From contig JADLCX010000038.1 of NCBI GenBank assembly GCA_020846975.1, positions 1-64,000 on the forward strand: a DNA stretch of 64,000 nucleotides, read 5' to 3'. Each line of letters opens with the position of its first letter. The stretch's first letter is position 1. The notes under the pieces are model-generated. The model was not told the origin of the DNA and ran no database searches. It was given only the letters and a program-made list of their open reading frames with translations. The DNA comes from Phycisphaerales bacterium. Its GTDB lineage: Bacteria > Planctomycetota > Phycisphaerae > Phycisphaerales > UBA1924. The position numbers and the translations under genes are program-made. Positions 9,186-18,795 of this stretch are shown one piece after another.

Positions 9186-10403
9186 ATGAAGGTGATCTGT
9201 GATCGCGGTGCGCTGTTGGATGCCGTCAACCTTGTCGCGGCGGTCGTTCCCACGCGAACGCCGACGCCCGCGTTCTCGTGCGTGAAACTGGTCGCGAAGA
9301 AGCACGCGGGCGGCGGGGGCGAACTGAGCCTCGCGGGCACCGATTCCGAGACCTCGCTCTCGATCACGGTCACGCATGTGGACGTGACTCAGCCCGGCCA
9401 GTGCGCCATCCCCGCCGACAAACTGCGGGCGATCGTGAGCGCCGAGGATGGCGAGCCCACGCTGACGATCGAGACCGACGGCGACCAGGTGCACATCAAG
9501 GGCGCCAACGCGCACTTCCGCGTGTTCGGCTTCCCCCCGGGCGATTTCCCCGCGCTGCCCGACCTTCAGGCCACGCTCGCGGGCGAAGGTGGCAGTGCCC
9601 CCAAGTCCGTCTTCACCCAGCACGCGGGCGCGCTGCTTGATCTCGTGACGCGGACCGTGTTTGCCACCGCTCGCGAGACCTCCCGCTACGCCATCAACGG
9701 CGTGCTGATGAAGCGCGAGGGCAAGAAACTGGAGATGGTCGCGACCGACGGCCGCCGCCTGGCCGTCAGCCGAACGCAGGTCGCGGGCGCCGGCGGCAAG
9801 GACAAGGACTCGGTCTCGTGCATCATCCCGACCAAGGCCCTGGGCGTGCTGCAGAAGCTCTCGCGCGACCCCGAGGAGAATGTCCGGCTGGTCATCACCG
9901 ACACGCGCGTGTTCTTCGCGTTCGAGTCGGGCGAGGGCGGCAAGGGCAAGAAGGAGGATTCGATCCCCACGGCCCGCGCCGTGCTCAGCAGCACGCTGGT
10001 CGAGGGCAGTTTTCCCCCTTACGAGGACGTGATCCCGAAGGAGCAGGACAAGAAGATCGTCGCCAACCGCGACGACCTCGGCTCGGCCGTGCGCAAGGCG
10101 AGCGTCCTGACCAACGAGGAGTCCCGCGGCGTGCGGATGTCGTTCGACTCGGGCACCAAGAAGCTCAAGCTTTCCAGCCGCGCCCCGGAGATGGGCGACA
10201 GCGAGATCGATGTGGACCTCTCGAGCTTCGAGGGCGAGAACATCGAGATCAGTTTCAACCCGACGTTCATCACCGATGTGCTGCGCGTCGTGACCGAGCC
10301 GGAAGTCATCATCGAGCTGAAAGCCGGGAATAAGCCGGGGCTGATCCGCTCGAGCACCAACGACTTCCTGTACGTGGTGATGCCGGTCAATCTGCCGACG
10401 TGA
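9186..10403 (+). CDS. dnaN: DNA polymerase III sliding clamp, beta subunit
   Basis: 405 residues, close to the usual 365-400. It begins MKVICDRGALLDAVNLV, as beta clamps do, and shows the three repeated clamp domains: IPADKLRAIVSA in domain 1, RYAINGVLM and DGRRLAVS in domain 2, and the C-terminal sequence FLYVVMPVNLPT, equivalent to the family's conserved MPMR-like end. A small Lys/Gly-rich insertion lies in the GEGGKGKKED region. The clamp tethers DNA polymerase III to DNA. dnaN is not next to dnaA here; dnaA lies about 22 kb away on the other strand. Confidence 0.97.
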   Translation: MKVICDRGALLDAVNLVAAVVPTRTPTPAFSCVKLVAKKHAGGGGELSLAGTDSETSLSITVTHVDVTQPGQCAIPADKLRAIVSAEDGEPTLTIETDGDQVHIKGANAHFRVFGFPPGDFPALPDLQATLAGEGGSAPKSVFTQHAGALLDLVTRTVFATARETSRYAINGVLMKREGKKLEMVATDGRRLAVSRTQVAGAGGKDKDSVSCIIPTKALGVLQKLSRDPEENVRLVITDTRVFFAFESGEGGKGKKEDSIPTARAVLSSTLVEGSFPPYEDVIPKEQDKKIVANRDDLGSAVRKASVLTNEESRGVRMSFDSGTKKLKLSSRAPEMGDSEIDVDLSSFEGENIEISFNPTFITDVLRVVTEPEVIIELKAGNKPGLIRSSTNDFLYVVMPVNLPT

Positions 10404-10517
10404 GGACTCAGTTGAGATCAGCGCATTCTCGGACGTCTTTGGGTGGCGAAGCGCTGGATCTCCTGTAGACTACTATGGCTTGGCGGAGAGAGCTGACCTG
10501 CATGGAAGGGTCGGCCG

Positions 10518-11648
10518 GTGCCGGGACGATCGACATCAAAGGCTGGCCGAGAGAGCGCGCTCGCGAGGTGTCGCGCGATGGGCATCGGCGTGTTAGCGAT
10601 CTCCGCGGCGGCGCGGGCCGACATCGACCCGTTGAGCGGGATCGACTTTGTGCGGATCGGGGCGGTGGGGAATGCGCCGTACCATGCAGACAATCCCAAC
10701 GCCTTCGTGCATAACCGGGGGAGCGTGGGGTACGACTATCACATCGGGCGGTTGGAGGTGACGACGGCGGAGTGGGTTCCTTTTTTCAACGCGGCGTTCC
10801 GGCTGCCGGTGGATCAGCGGATTCCGCACATCGTTGCTCCGTCGTTCTGGGGCGCGGCGGGCTCGCAGGGCAACTGGACAGTACCGGCCGGGAACGAGCG
10901 GCGGCCGGTGGGCGACATCTCGTGGCGGATGGCGGCGATTTTTTGCAACTGGCTGCACAACGGACGCGGCACGACGCGGGATGCGTTCATGAGCGGCGCG
11001 TACGACGTGAGCACGTTCGGGTTCGAGAGCGGCGTGCCCAACCTGCGCTTCACGGACCAGCAGGCACACTCACCGGGGGCGCGGTACTGGATTCCTACTT
11101 TCGATGAGCTCTTCAAGGCGAGTCACTTTGATCCGAACGGAAACGGGCCGGGACAGGCGCGGTGGTGGGAATACAACAACACCAGCGACACCGCGCCCGT
11201 GTACGGTCCGCCGGGCGTGCTGGTGAACGGCGTGCTCGCGCAGGCAAACGCGGGCTGGGACAGCACGGACTATCCGGGGCAATCGCCGTTCACGGTGCCG
11301 CTTGGGTCATATTCGGCTCAAAGCCCGTGGGGCTTGCTTGACACCGCGGGGGGGACGGCGGAGTGGACAGAGACGGTACTTACTGACAATGTGGGTGTCC
11401 GCACGCGGGTTTTCGACGGGTCATTTTGGAGTCAAGATGGTGGACAAGCAGCGCTGACAGACTGGATCCGAGCCAAGGGAGATGAGCTTCCGCATGTCCC
11501 CACGTTCGAGTTTGGATTACGCCTAGCATCCTCGGTCCCTGCGCCCGGCACCAGCGCTGCCGGGTTGTGTTTGCTGGCTCTGATCGGCGCGCGCCGCAGA
11601 CGGAGAGCAGCAGCATGCACTGGATCGCAAAGACGTTCATTGCCATAG
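10518..11648 (+). CDS. Secreted SUMF1/FGE-like domain protein with PAPG C-terminal signal
   Basis: 376 residues from a GTG at 10518; an in-frame stop at 10494-10496 limits the start, and the ATG at 10578 is the alternative. The hydrophobic run MGIGVLAISAAARA looks like a signal-peptide core that needs the upstream Arg residues. The body resembles formylglycine-generating-enzyme/SUMF1-type domains: YHIGRLEVTTAEWVPF, RPVGDISWRMAAIFCNWLHN, RYWIPTFDELFKAS, WGLLDTAGGTAEWTE and FGLRLAS. The C-terminus (SVPAPGTSAAG, a hydrophobic run, then RRRRR) is PEP-CTERM-like. The last 34 bp overlap the next gene. No sulfatase is nearby, so a structural or ligand-binding role is as likely as catalysis. Confidence 0.72.
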   Translation: MPGRSTSKAGRESALARCRAMGIGVLAISAAARADIDPLSGIDFVRIGAVGNAPYHADNPNAFVHNRGSVGYDYHIGRLEVTTAEWVPFFNAAFRLPVDQRIPHIVAPSFWGAAGSQGNWTVPAGNERRPVGDISWRMAAIFCNWLHNGRGTTRDAFMSGAYDVSTFGFESGVPNLRFTDQQAHSPGARYWIPTFDELFKASHFDPNGNGPGQARWWEYNNTSDTAPVYGPPGVLVNGVLAQANAGWDSTDYPGQSPFTVPLGSYSAQSPWGLLDTAGGTAEWTETVLTDNVGVRTRVFDGSFWSQDGGQAALTDWIRAKGDELPHVPTFEFGLRLASSVPAPGTSAAGLCLLALIGARRRRRAAACTGSQRRSLP

Positions 11649-14590
11649 CACTCGCGTTCACAATCAGCCTGCCTGCCATCGCCGACGACTGCAGCACTGG
11701 CTGCCCGACCGGGACAAGCGGGGACGTCAAGCTTTTCCGGTCGATTTCAGCCGGGGCGCCTTCGATTGTGGGCTGCGCGGCGGCAGGCACGAATATCTCG
11801 TTCGACATCTCGGCATGGTCTGGAGACAACATCCTCATCATCAGTCACTGCGGAAGCACTCTCGGCGATATTGGGCGATTGACGATCACCGGCAACTCTT
11901 CCACGCTGACCTCGCTGTTTGTTGCTGTCGTCGGAGCTTCTGAAGACCCCGCGCTCTTGAGCAGCAACTTGGAGCAACTCGATCGCGCCTGCGTAAACTT
12001 CGGTGGCTTACTCGTTACCGACCCCGACACACTCGCCAAGACTCGCGCGTCGATCGCGGTCACGGGCGATGTTGAGCATCGAGGTGCAGACCCCGACGCG
12101 TTAGACATCGAAGTCAACCAAGTCGTCCGCATCCAAGCCGACAACGCGATCAACGCCAACATCCGGGCCGCGGCCACGGGCACGCTCGTGGCGAGCGAGA
12201 ACAACTCGATCGGCCAAGTCCGCGCCGGCCACGCGATCCGCGGGAATATCGTCGCGGCCGGGGGTGACATCTTCACGGTCCGCGTGCTGAACGTCGCGCC
12301 GCTCGCGGCGGCCGAGGGGATCAGGGGCGACATCATCGCGGAGGCGGGTTCGATCAGCTCAATCTTCACCACCGGGCCGATCGGGACAGAGACAGCGCCG
12401 ACAGCGATCAAGGCGTTTGGGGAGATCAGGCAGATTCGCACATCGGAAGACGCGACCAACGCCGTGCCGCTCCCGGGGGTATCAGTGTTCGCGGACATCC
12501 GCGCGGGGACGGAGTTTGACGCGCCGGGCGAGTTTCCGAACTCCGATGCCGAGGGGGCGCTGGGGCTCGTGGAGGTGGGCGGCGATCTGGTGGGCACGGT
12601 GCAGGCCGGCTCGCTCGTTCCGCTGACGTTGGACCAGTTTCAACACGCCGGCATCCTGGTCAGGGGCGACATCCTCGCGCCGATCGAGATCGCCACCAAC
12701 GCTCGCAACGCGGACATCATCGGCCGGTCAGTCCCGGAGCCGGTGATGGTGGGGTGCCAGATGAAGGGGTCGGTCGTGGCGTTCGGTACGCCAACCACGG
12801 AGAACCCCGATCACGGGCGTATCGCCTTCGTTTCGATCGGGTATGGCGATGCGTTCGGTCCGTTGCTGGAACTGGGATCGCCGCGCGGGCTCATCGGCGT
12901 TGACTGCTGGCCGATCGACCTCTGGCTGACGGATGCCGAGCTGCAAGCGACGCCGTGCAGGAATCCGTGGTTTACGCCGAACAGCGTGGATGGACGGCTC
13001 ACCGCATGCACGGACGGGGGCGCGATCGACGGCACCATCTTCGCGCACAGAATCGACACGGTCGAAGTGTTCCGCATGAGTCAGTTCCATGTTCCGACGC
13101 ACCTCAAGGCTTTCAAGCCGCGGATCGAAGCCCGGAGCGTCGGCACGATGATCATTGGGGCCGAGGGTGAAAAGGGCGCATTGGAGTCGGGCGCGGTGTG
13201 GTCGGGCGATGTGCAGTATGACTCGACAGGCGAGGTGATCACACCCGTGGAGGATTTCTACGCACAGGTTGGCGAGATCAAGATTCACGCGTGCGTCGGC
13301 GCCACGGCGGACATGTGGATCAAGGACTGTGTGCTGACTTCGATCGGCGATCTGTACGGAGAGCTGCACCTTCCCGCGCTGGAGCAGGGCGAGCGTATCA
13401 ACATCATGCGCAGCTTCGGGGACATCAGCGCGGAGTGCGGGTGCCTTGCGGCGACCGGCGGCGAGTTCACGGCTCCCTGCGAACCGTCAAGATTGGATTC
13501 GCCGACCAACCCTGCTGAGAGCACCCCGCGTGCCCAACGCGTCGCGGCCGATGAGCCTGCGGATGGAGCCGCGCCGGTGGCGAGGATCAGCGTCTTCACA
13601 CCCGAGGGCTTGCGCGGCCAGGTGGTCATCAACAGCCAGAACACGGGCTTGGGATGGAGCGAGCTGTGCAAAGGCATCGTCACGATTGGCGATGAGGAGA
13701 ACCTGCAGGCCCCGGACATCACACTCAGCAAGGCGCTGGCGCAGCCGAATCAGCTTCCGTACTACCAACGCACCTCCGCGGACCTCGGCGGCGGCGCGGT
13801 CGGGCTCGCGCCGTTTCACTTGCACGAGATCGATTGCGAACCGGACCACAAGGACAACGAAGAGGTCGGCCCGGGTGACGGCATTTTCGAGCCAGGTATC
13901 CCCACCGACAAAGTTCTCGCGCGGTTCTACGGACCCGTGGTGCGCGGGAGCGGGTACTTCTCCTGGCAGCAGGCGTTCGATGTGCAGTGCCGCCCGCTCA
14001 GCAATCCCGGTTTCCTGTGTAACTGGTTTACGGTGACGAGCTCCTTCACGTTTACGGGCCCGACGGCGACGAGCGCGGGGATCGGGTCGCGGACCATTGT
14101 GCTGAGCCTCACGACGGGCAGCCACCCGGGGCCGGGCATCTACCGGCTGGTGCCGAAGGTAAACGCTGAATCCGGCATTATCAACTCGGTTCTGAGCCGT
14201 AACGTGACGGGCACGCCACCGACGGCACTACCGACATCCTGCGGCGGGCTTACGTCCGAAGATGAGTTCACCTCGTACCGATCTTACATATTCCGCATCA
14301 AGCCGGACTGCGATGCTGATTCGGTGGATGATGAAACCGAGACACCCTACCCATCGTGCGACTCGTGTGAGATCACCGACTTCAACGAGTCTGACGGGAA
14401 GACCGTGCAGGATATCTTCGATTTTCTGACGGTGTACTTCCTGGGCGACTGCGTTGGCCCCGCGCTCCCTCACTGCACCGCGACGCTACCGGCGGCTTGT
14501 CCGGGCGATGCTGACGTGAACAACTCGTGCGGTGTCAGCGTGCAGGACATCTTTGATTTTCTCGCGGCCTACTTCGGGTGCAGCATGTGA
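11615..14590 (+). CDS. Large secreted protein of unknown function with two dockerin-like motifs
   Basis: 991 residues. The start ATG at 11615 follows a GGAGAG site and gives a good signal peptide (MHWIAKTFIAIALAFTISLPAIA). The middle is rich in short repeated beta-like segments (GDIIAEAGSISSI, FGEIRQIRTSED, LGLVEVGGDLVGTV), suggesting a solenoid or repeated beta structure. Two Cys-flanked dockerin-like units end the protein: ITDFNESDGKTVQDIFDFL and DADVNNSCGVSVQDIFDFL, finishing AAYFGCSM. No catalytic signature was recognised. It starts inside the end of the SUMF1-like gene, so the two are likely co-transcribed. Confidence 0.75.
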   Translation: MHWIAKTFIAIALAFTISLPAIADDCSTGCPTGTSGDVKLFRSISAGAPSIVGCAAAGTNISFDISAWSGDNILIISHCGSTLGDIGRLTITGNSSTLTSLFVAVVGASEDPALLSSNLEQLDRACVNFGGLLVTDPDTLAKTRASIAVTGDVEHRGADPDALDIEVNQVVRIQADNAINANIRAAATGTLVASENNSIGQVRAGHAIRGNIVAAGGDIFTVRVLNVAPLAAAEGIRGDIIAEAGSISSIFTTGPIGTETAPTAIKAFGEIRQIRTSEDATNAVPLPGVSVFADIRAGTEFDAPGEFPNSDAEGALGLVEVGGDLVGTVQAGSLVPLTLDQFQHAGILVRGDILAPIEIATNARNADIIGRSVPEPVMVGCQMKGSVVAFGTPTTENPDHGRIAFVSIGYGDAFGPLLELGSPRGLIGVDCWPIDLWLTDAELQATPCRNPWFTPNSVDGRLTACTDGGAIDGTIFAHRIDTVEVFRMSQFHVPTHLKAFKPRIEARSVGTMIIGAEGEKGALESGAVWSGDVQYDSTGEVITPVEDFYAQVGEIKIHACVGATADMWIKDCVLTSIGDLYGELHLPALEQGERINIMRSFGDISAECGCLAATGGEFTAPCEPSRLDSPTNPAESTPRAQRVAADEPADGAAPVARISVFTPEGLRGQVVINSQNTGLGWSELCKGIVTIGDEENLQAPDITLSKALAQPNQLPYYQRTSADLGGGAVGLAPFHLHEIDCEPDHKDNEEVGPGDGIFEPGIPTDKVLARFYGPVVRGSGYFSWQQAFDVQCRPLSNPGFLCNWFTVTSSFTFTGPTATSAGIGSRTIVLSLTTGSHPGPGIYRLVPKVNAESGIINSVLSRNVTGTPPTALPTSCGGLTSEDEFTSYRSYIFRIKPDCDADSVDDETETPYPSCDSCEITDFNESDGKTVQDIFDFLTVYFLGDCVGPALPHCTATLPAACPGDADVNNSCGVSVQDIFDFLAAYFGCSM

Positions 14591-14609
14591 GATCGGGGGC
14601 CTCTGTCGT

Positions 14610-14936
14610 TCACGCCGCCTTGCGCCGATCGTCCAACGCGCCAGCATCGCGTGCGGTCGGCTGCGCCCTCGGCCCTCCCACCAGTTGTGGCCCGGGCGAG
14701 AGAACGGCGCTCTTGCCCTCCCACTCCGCCGCGCCCCGCCTCCGCGCCCACACGCCCGCCATCGGCATCGCCAGCAGCATGAGCAGCCCGACCAGTTCGG
14801 GCGTGCCCAGCGCGGCGATGGCCTGCGGCGTGACCAGCTTGAAGACCAGCATCACCGCCGCGCCCACCGAGAGCGCCGCGCTGATGAGCATCCCCGCCCG
14901 CCTGCCCCAGACCCGCCAACCGCCGATCGACGCCAT
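14610..14936 (-). CDS. Small two-helix membrane protein, unknown
   Basis: 108 residues from an ATG at 14936. Two predicted transmembrane helices (about residues 15-36, GMLISAALSVGAAVMLVFKLV, and 47-65, ELVGLLMLLAMPMAGVW) are followed by a polar Arg-rich tail. It converges on the large secreted protein with a 19-bp gap. No family was recognised. The hydrophobic pattern supports a real gene, but it is short. Confidence 0.45.
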   Translation of the reverse strand: MASIGGWRVWGRRAGMLISAALSVGAAVMLVFKLVTPQAIAALGTPELVGLLMLLAMPMAGVWARRRGAAEWEGKSAVLSPGPQLVGGPRAQPTARDAGALDDRRKAA

Positions 14937-15324
14937 TGTCGCCTGGACCTTTCGAGCCGATGGATGGCGCGGAAAGCGCAGAGCCTGCGCCCGCCGGCCA
15001 CCGAATCCGCCTGTGCTTGGCTTGTTGAACCCGACCAGTTGCGCTTGCCTCTCGAACCCGCCTGAATATCGGCGCGCGGCCGGATCAGGGAACAGATGGT
15101 CCGCCGCGCCAGATCGTCTCGGATCTGGTCGGCGACGGAGCGGGTGCACGGTATCAGAACCCCGCCCGCGGTTCAAGGGCCTTGTGTGGATGCGCCGTGG
15201 AAAATGCGCGCGAGGCCCTTCTCGCCCACGGCGCGGCCCGGGCCGAGCAGGCCGAAAACTCGCGCCGCCGCACACGCGCCGGCCGGGGTTGTTGAACCCG
15301 GTCGGAGTGGATATCTTCTGCATC
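14937..15324. other. 388-bp divergent intergenic region before bamA
   Basis: This separates the small membrane protein gene (minus) from bamA (plus). The frame of bamA stays open across it, but translation gives Arg/Pro-rich sequence with no domain, so it was not included in the CDS. No RNA gene, repeat or strong promoter was recognised. Confidence 0.4.
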
Positions 15325-17889
15325 TTGATCCGCCCGCGCCGATCCCATCCCCACGCGCTCGCCATCGGCGCGCTGATCCTGCTGACGGGCTCCGAGGCCG
15401 GCGCGGCCCAGCCGCTCAAGCCCGGCGATGCGCCCGCCCCCGGGGGGGCGAACCCGGCCAGGCCCGCGACCGGCCGCGATCAGCCCACGCCGCCCGGACC
15501 GATGGCGACCGACATCGCCCTCGAACCCTACGAGGCCCGTCCCATCCGCGAGGTCGTCATCCGCGGCCTGAAGACCGTCGATCTGGGAATGGTCAACAAC
15601 CAGATCCGCTCCCGGGCCGGCACGCCCCTTTCCGCCCAGCTCGTGCGCGAGGATGTCCAGCGCATCAACCGGCTCAGCCGGTTCGCCCGTATCAGCGCCC
15701 AGGTGCGCCCGCTGGGCGAGGGAGCCGGCGGCGCGGTGGACCTGATCTTCGACCTGACCGAGGCGCACATCGTGACCGATGTGCAGGCCGTGGGCAACCG
15801 CCAGGTGCCCGATGCCGACATCGCCGCGCAGGTCAACATCCTCAAGGGCACGCAGGTCGAGGAGTACCAGATCGGCGCGGCCATCAACCGCATCCAGCGC
15901 CTGTACCGGGAGAAGGGATACTACCTCGCGACCGTCACCGTTGACCCGAAGGAACTCGAAGAACGCGGGGTCGTGCTGTTCCGCATCAACGAGGGCGAGC
16001 GGGTCAAGGTCACGGACATCCGCTTCGAGGGCAACAAGGCCTTTGAGCCCCGGCAGCTCGCTCCCGCGCTCAAGACCAAGATCGCCGGCCTGTTCGAGTC
16101 CGGCCCGGTTGACAACGAGCAGCTCGACAAGGATGTCGCCGCGCTGGTCGAGTTCTACCGCGATCGGGGCTACCTCGACATCCGCGCCGACCGGCAACTG
16201 ACCTTCGCCCCCAACGGCAAGGAGGCCATCGTCACCTTCCTGGTCGACGAGGGCCGCCTGTACACGCTCCGCAGCGTGAAAGTCGCGATCATGACGCCCG
16301 CCGGCCAGCCGCAGCGGGAGAAGGACGGTTCGTTCACCCAGCCGACGGTCCTGAGCCGCGAGCAGATCGCCGGGCTGATGGAGATAAAGGTCGGCGACGC
16401 GTACAGCGCGCTGAAGATCCGCCGCTCGGTCGATTCCATCCGCAACGCCTACGCCCAGATGGGCTACGCCGAGTCGCGCGTGGCCAAGGCCGAACTCCGC
16501 GACGAGAAGCAGCCGGAGGTTGACCTGCTCATGCTCGTGCGCGAGGGCGGGCCGAGCCGCACCGGCGAGGTCCGCATCGGCGGCAACACGCTCACTCGCT
16601 CCGACGTCATCCTCGGCGAGCTCGACGACCTGCGCCCGGACCGCCCGCTCGATCTCTCCACCCGCCGCGTCGGCGAACGGCAGGTTCTCGAGGTCGAGGA
16701 CCGGCTCAACTCGACGCGCCTGTTCGAGCCGACCAGCCCCAAACTCACCGTGCAGCCCGAGGACCCGAGCCGGCCCGGCTACCGCGATGCGCTGCTCGAA
16801 CTCAAGGAGACCGACACCGGCTCCCTGGGCTTCGGCGCGGGTGTTTCTTCCGACCTGGGCCTGATCGGCTCCATCACGCTCAAGCAGGACAACTTCGACC
16901 ACACCGACTGGCCCGACAGTTTCAGCGAGTTCGCCGCCGGACGCGCTTTCCGGGGCGGGGGCGAGAAGTTCGTCCTCGAACTCGCGCCCGGCACCGAGAC
17001 CCAGAGCTACCTGCTCAGCCTCAGCGACCCAACCGCCTTCGACTCCGACTACTCCACCGGCGGCAGCGTCTACTACCGGACCCGCGAGTACGACGAGTTC
17101 GACGAAGCCCGCGCGGGCGCCGGCCTCTCCGTCGGCCGTCGCTTCGGCACGCGCTGGGTCGGCAACCTCACCTTCCGCTACAACAACATCGACATCAGCA
17201 ACATCGAAGACGGCTCGGCCGAGGACCTCTACGAGGTCGAGGGCCAGAGCGAACTCACCGGCCTGGGCGTCAACCTCACGCGCACGACCATCGACAACCG
17301 CTTCCGGCCGACCAAGGGCACCCGCATCGAACTCGGCGCCGAACGCGTCGGCGCGTTCGGCGGCGACTACGACTTCACCAAGCTCCGCGCCGAGCACACC
17401 GTCTACTTCCCGATCGACGAGGACTTCTTCGGACGCAAGACCGTCGTTTCGCTCAAGACCGAGGTCCAGTACATCCCCGAGGGCCAGGACTCCGCGCCGC
17501 TCTTCGAGCGCTACTACCTCGGCGGAAACTCGTTCCGCGGGTTCCGGTTCCGCACCATCTCGCCCAAGGGCTACGAGCCCCCGCCGCCGCAGGGCGACGG
17601 CAGCCTCACCAGCGACCCGGTCGGCGGCATCTTCTCGTTCTTCTGGGGGCCGGAGATCGAGAAGCCGATCGTCGACAACCTGCTCGCCGTCACCGTCTTC
17701 CTCGACACCGGCACGGTCGATGAGGAAGTCACCTTCGAGAACTACCGCATCAGCGGCGGCTTCGGCCTGCGCCTCTACGTCGAGGCCCTCAGCCCCGCCC
17801 CGCTGGCCTTCGATTTCGGCTTCCCGATCCTGCGACAGGAAGGCGACCGCGAGCGGGTGTTCTCGTTCAAGATCGATATCCCCTTCTGA
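15325..17889 (+). CDS. bamA: Outer membrane protein assembly factor BamA (Omp85)
   Basis: About 854 residues. BamA inserts beta-barrel proteins into the outer membrane. The start is uncertain: a TTG at 15325 gives a signal peptide (IRPRRSHPHALAIGALILL...EAGAAQ), and a GTG at 15307 is nearly as good. POTRA repeats follow (IREVVIRGLKTVD, VTDVQAVGNRQVPDADI, RVKVTDIRFEGNKAFEPRQL, GEVRIGGNTLTRSDVI), then the beta-barrel. The Omp85 barrel motif appears as FRGFRFR in GGNSFRGF, and the protein ends FKIDIPF with the terminal Phe expected of an outer-membrane beta-signal. ompH lies downstream, the usual pairing for envelope biogenesis. Confidence 0.92.
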   Translation: MIRPRRSHPHALAIGALILLTGSEAGAAQPLKPGDAPAPGGANPARPATGRDQPTPPGPMATDIALEPYEARPIREVVIRGLKTVDLGMVNNQIRSRAGTPLSAQLVREDVQRINRLSRFARISAQVRPLGEGAGGAVDLIFDLTEAHIVTDVQAVGNRQVPDADIAAQVNILKGTQVEEYQIGAAINRIQRLYREKGYYLATVTVDPKELEERGVVLFRINEGERVKVTDIRFEGNKAFEPRQLAPALKTKIAGLFESGPVDNEQLDKDVAALVEFYRDRGYLDIRADRQLTFAPNGKEAIVTFLVDEGRLYTLRSVKVAIMTPAGQPQREKDGSFTQPTVLSREQIAGLMEIKVGDAYSALKIRRSVDSIRNAYAQMGYAESRVAKAELRDEKQPEVDLLMLVREGGPSRTGEVRIGGNTLTRSDVILGELDDLRPDRPLDLSTRRVGERQVLEVEDRLNSTRLFEPTSPKLTVQPEDPSRPGYRDALLELKETDTGSLGFGAGVSSDLGLIGSITLKQDNFDHTDWPDSFSEFAAGRAFRGGGEKFVLELAPGTETQSYLLSLSDPTAFDSDYSTGGSVYYRTREYDEFDEARAGAGLSVGRRFGTRWVGNLTFRYNNIDISNIEDGSAEDLYEVEGQSELTGLGVNLTRTTIDNRFRPTKGTRIELGAERVGAFGGDYDFTKLRAEHTVYFPIDEDFFGRKTVVSLKTEVQYIPEGQDSAPLFERYYLGGNSFRGFRFRTISPKGYEPPPPQGDGSLTSDPVGGIFSFFWGPEIEKPIVDNLLAVTVFLDTGTVDEEVTFENYRISGGFGLRLYVEALSPAPLAFDFGFPILRQEGDRERVFSFKIDIPF

Positions 17890-18014
17890 CCCCTCCCCGT
17901 CCGCCGCGTCCGCGCCCGATCCCATGCCGATGGCCGGTCGAACGCGGGCTAGTATCTAGTGCAGACTAACAAGCGTCCCCGCCAAGTCCCTCCCCCTCGA
18001 AACGGAGTTCCGGA

Positions 18015-18659
18015 ATGTTCACTCGGGTTTCCAACCGTCTCACCATCGTCGCGCTGTGCGGCGGCGCGCTCTTCGCCGCGGGCGCGGGCGTGCTCGCGAC
18101 GCGCCGCGCCCCGATCGCGCCCGTGGTGGCGATCGTCGATGTCAAGCTCGTCCTTAATGGCCTCGACGAGCAGAAGCAGAAGAAGGCCGAGTTCGAGAAG
18201 CGCATCGGCACGCACCGCGACGGCCTGAAGAAGCTCGACGACGAGCGCACCGCCGACGAGACCCGAATCAAGGCCATGGCCGCGGGCCCGACCAAGACCG
18301 CCGCGCTCCAGGCCTACCGCGAGAAGTTCTTCCGCGCGGGGATCGACAAGGAGTTCAACGAGCGCATGATGGCCGAGGACGAGGTCAACATGCTCCGCGA
18401 TCTGTACAACAAGATCGACGACGCCGCCGAAGCGCTCGCCAAGAAGAACGGCTACCACCTCGTGCTGTCCAGCGACGAGAACATGCCCATCCCCGGCGCG
18501 CCGCCCGCGAACATCGATCAGATCTCGCAGTCGATCAACCTCAAGCGCATGCTGTACGTGGACCCGCAGCTCAACATCACCGAGGAGCTGATCCAGTACA
18601 TGAACAACCAGTTCCAGGCCGGCGGCGGGGCGCCCGCGGCGGCACCCGGTAAGCCATAA
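18015..18659 (+). CDS. ompH: OmpH/Skp family periplasmic chaperone
   Basis: 214 residues. A signal segment (residues about 8-30, LTIVALCGGALFAAGAGVLA) is followed by VVAIVDVKLVLNGLDEQKQKKAEFEKR, typical of the OmpH/Skp start, then a long charged helical region (about 50-150), as in the tentacle helices of Skp. DAAEALAKKNGYHLVL and the later NITEELIQYMN are family features. It probably escorts unfolded barrel proteins to BamA, whose gene ends 125 bp upstream. A GGAG site 9-12 bp before the ATG supports the start. Confidence 0.88.
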   Translation: MFTRVSNRLTIVALCGGALFAAGAGVLATRRAPIAPVVAIVDVKLVLNGLDEQKQKKAEFEKRIGTHRDGLKKLDDERTADETRIKAMAAGPTKTAALQAYREKFFRAGIDKEFNERMMAEDEVNMLRDLYNKIDDAAEALAKKNGYHLVLSSDENMPIPGAPPANIDQISQSINLKRMLYVDPQLNITEELIQYMNNQFQAGGGAPAAAPGKP

Positions 18660-18665
18660 AAACAT

Positions 18666-18769
18666 GAACACAGAGGCACGGAGGGTTCGCAGAGAGCACG
18701 GAGAAAGGCAAGAGTCATTCTGACTGCTTCTCTCTGTGCTCTCTGTGACGACTCAGTGTCTCTGTGTTC
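18666..18769. repeat. Long imperfect inverted repeat with CACAGAG-type units
   Basis: The left arm (starting GAACACAGAGGCACGGAG) and right arm (ending CAGTGTCTCTGTGTTC) are about 50 nt each and largely complementary, including the core CAGAGAGCAC-GAGA. It is less GC-rich than its neighbours and lies between convergent ompH and lysS, so it could act as a terminator or be a dispersed miniature element. Only one copy was seen in the window. Confidence 0.6.
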
Positions 18770-18795
18770 CTGTATTGATTCGACTCTGTGGTAAT

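Noticed and set aside
10475..10714. 79-codon ORF starting ATG before the SUMF1-like gene
   Set aside because: It overlaps the SUMF1-like frame out of register, and no signal peptide or domain is seen in it.
14578..15324. Upstream extension of the bamA frame (about 249 codons)
   Set aside because: Translated sequence looks non-coding, and the signal peptide begins near 15325.
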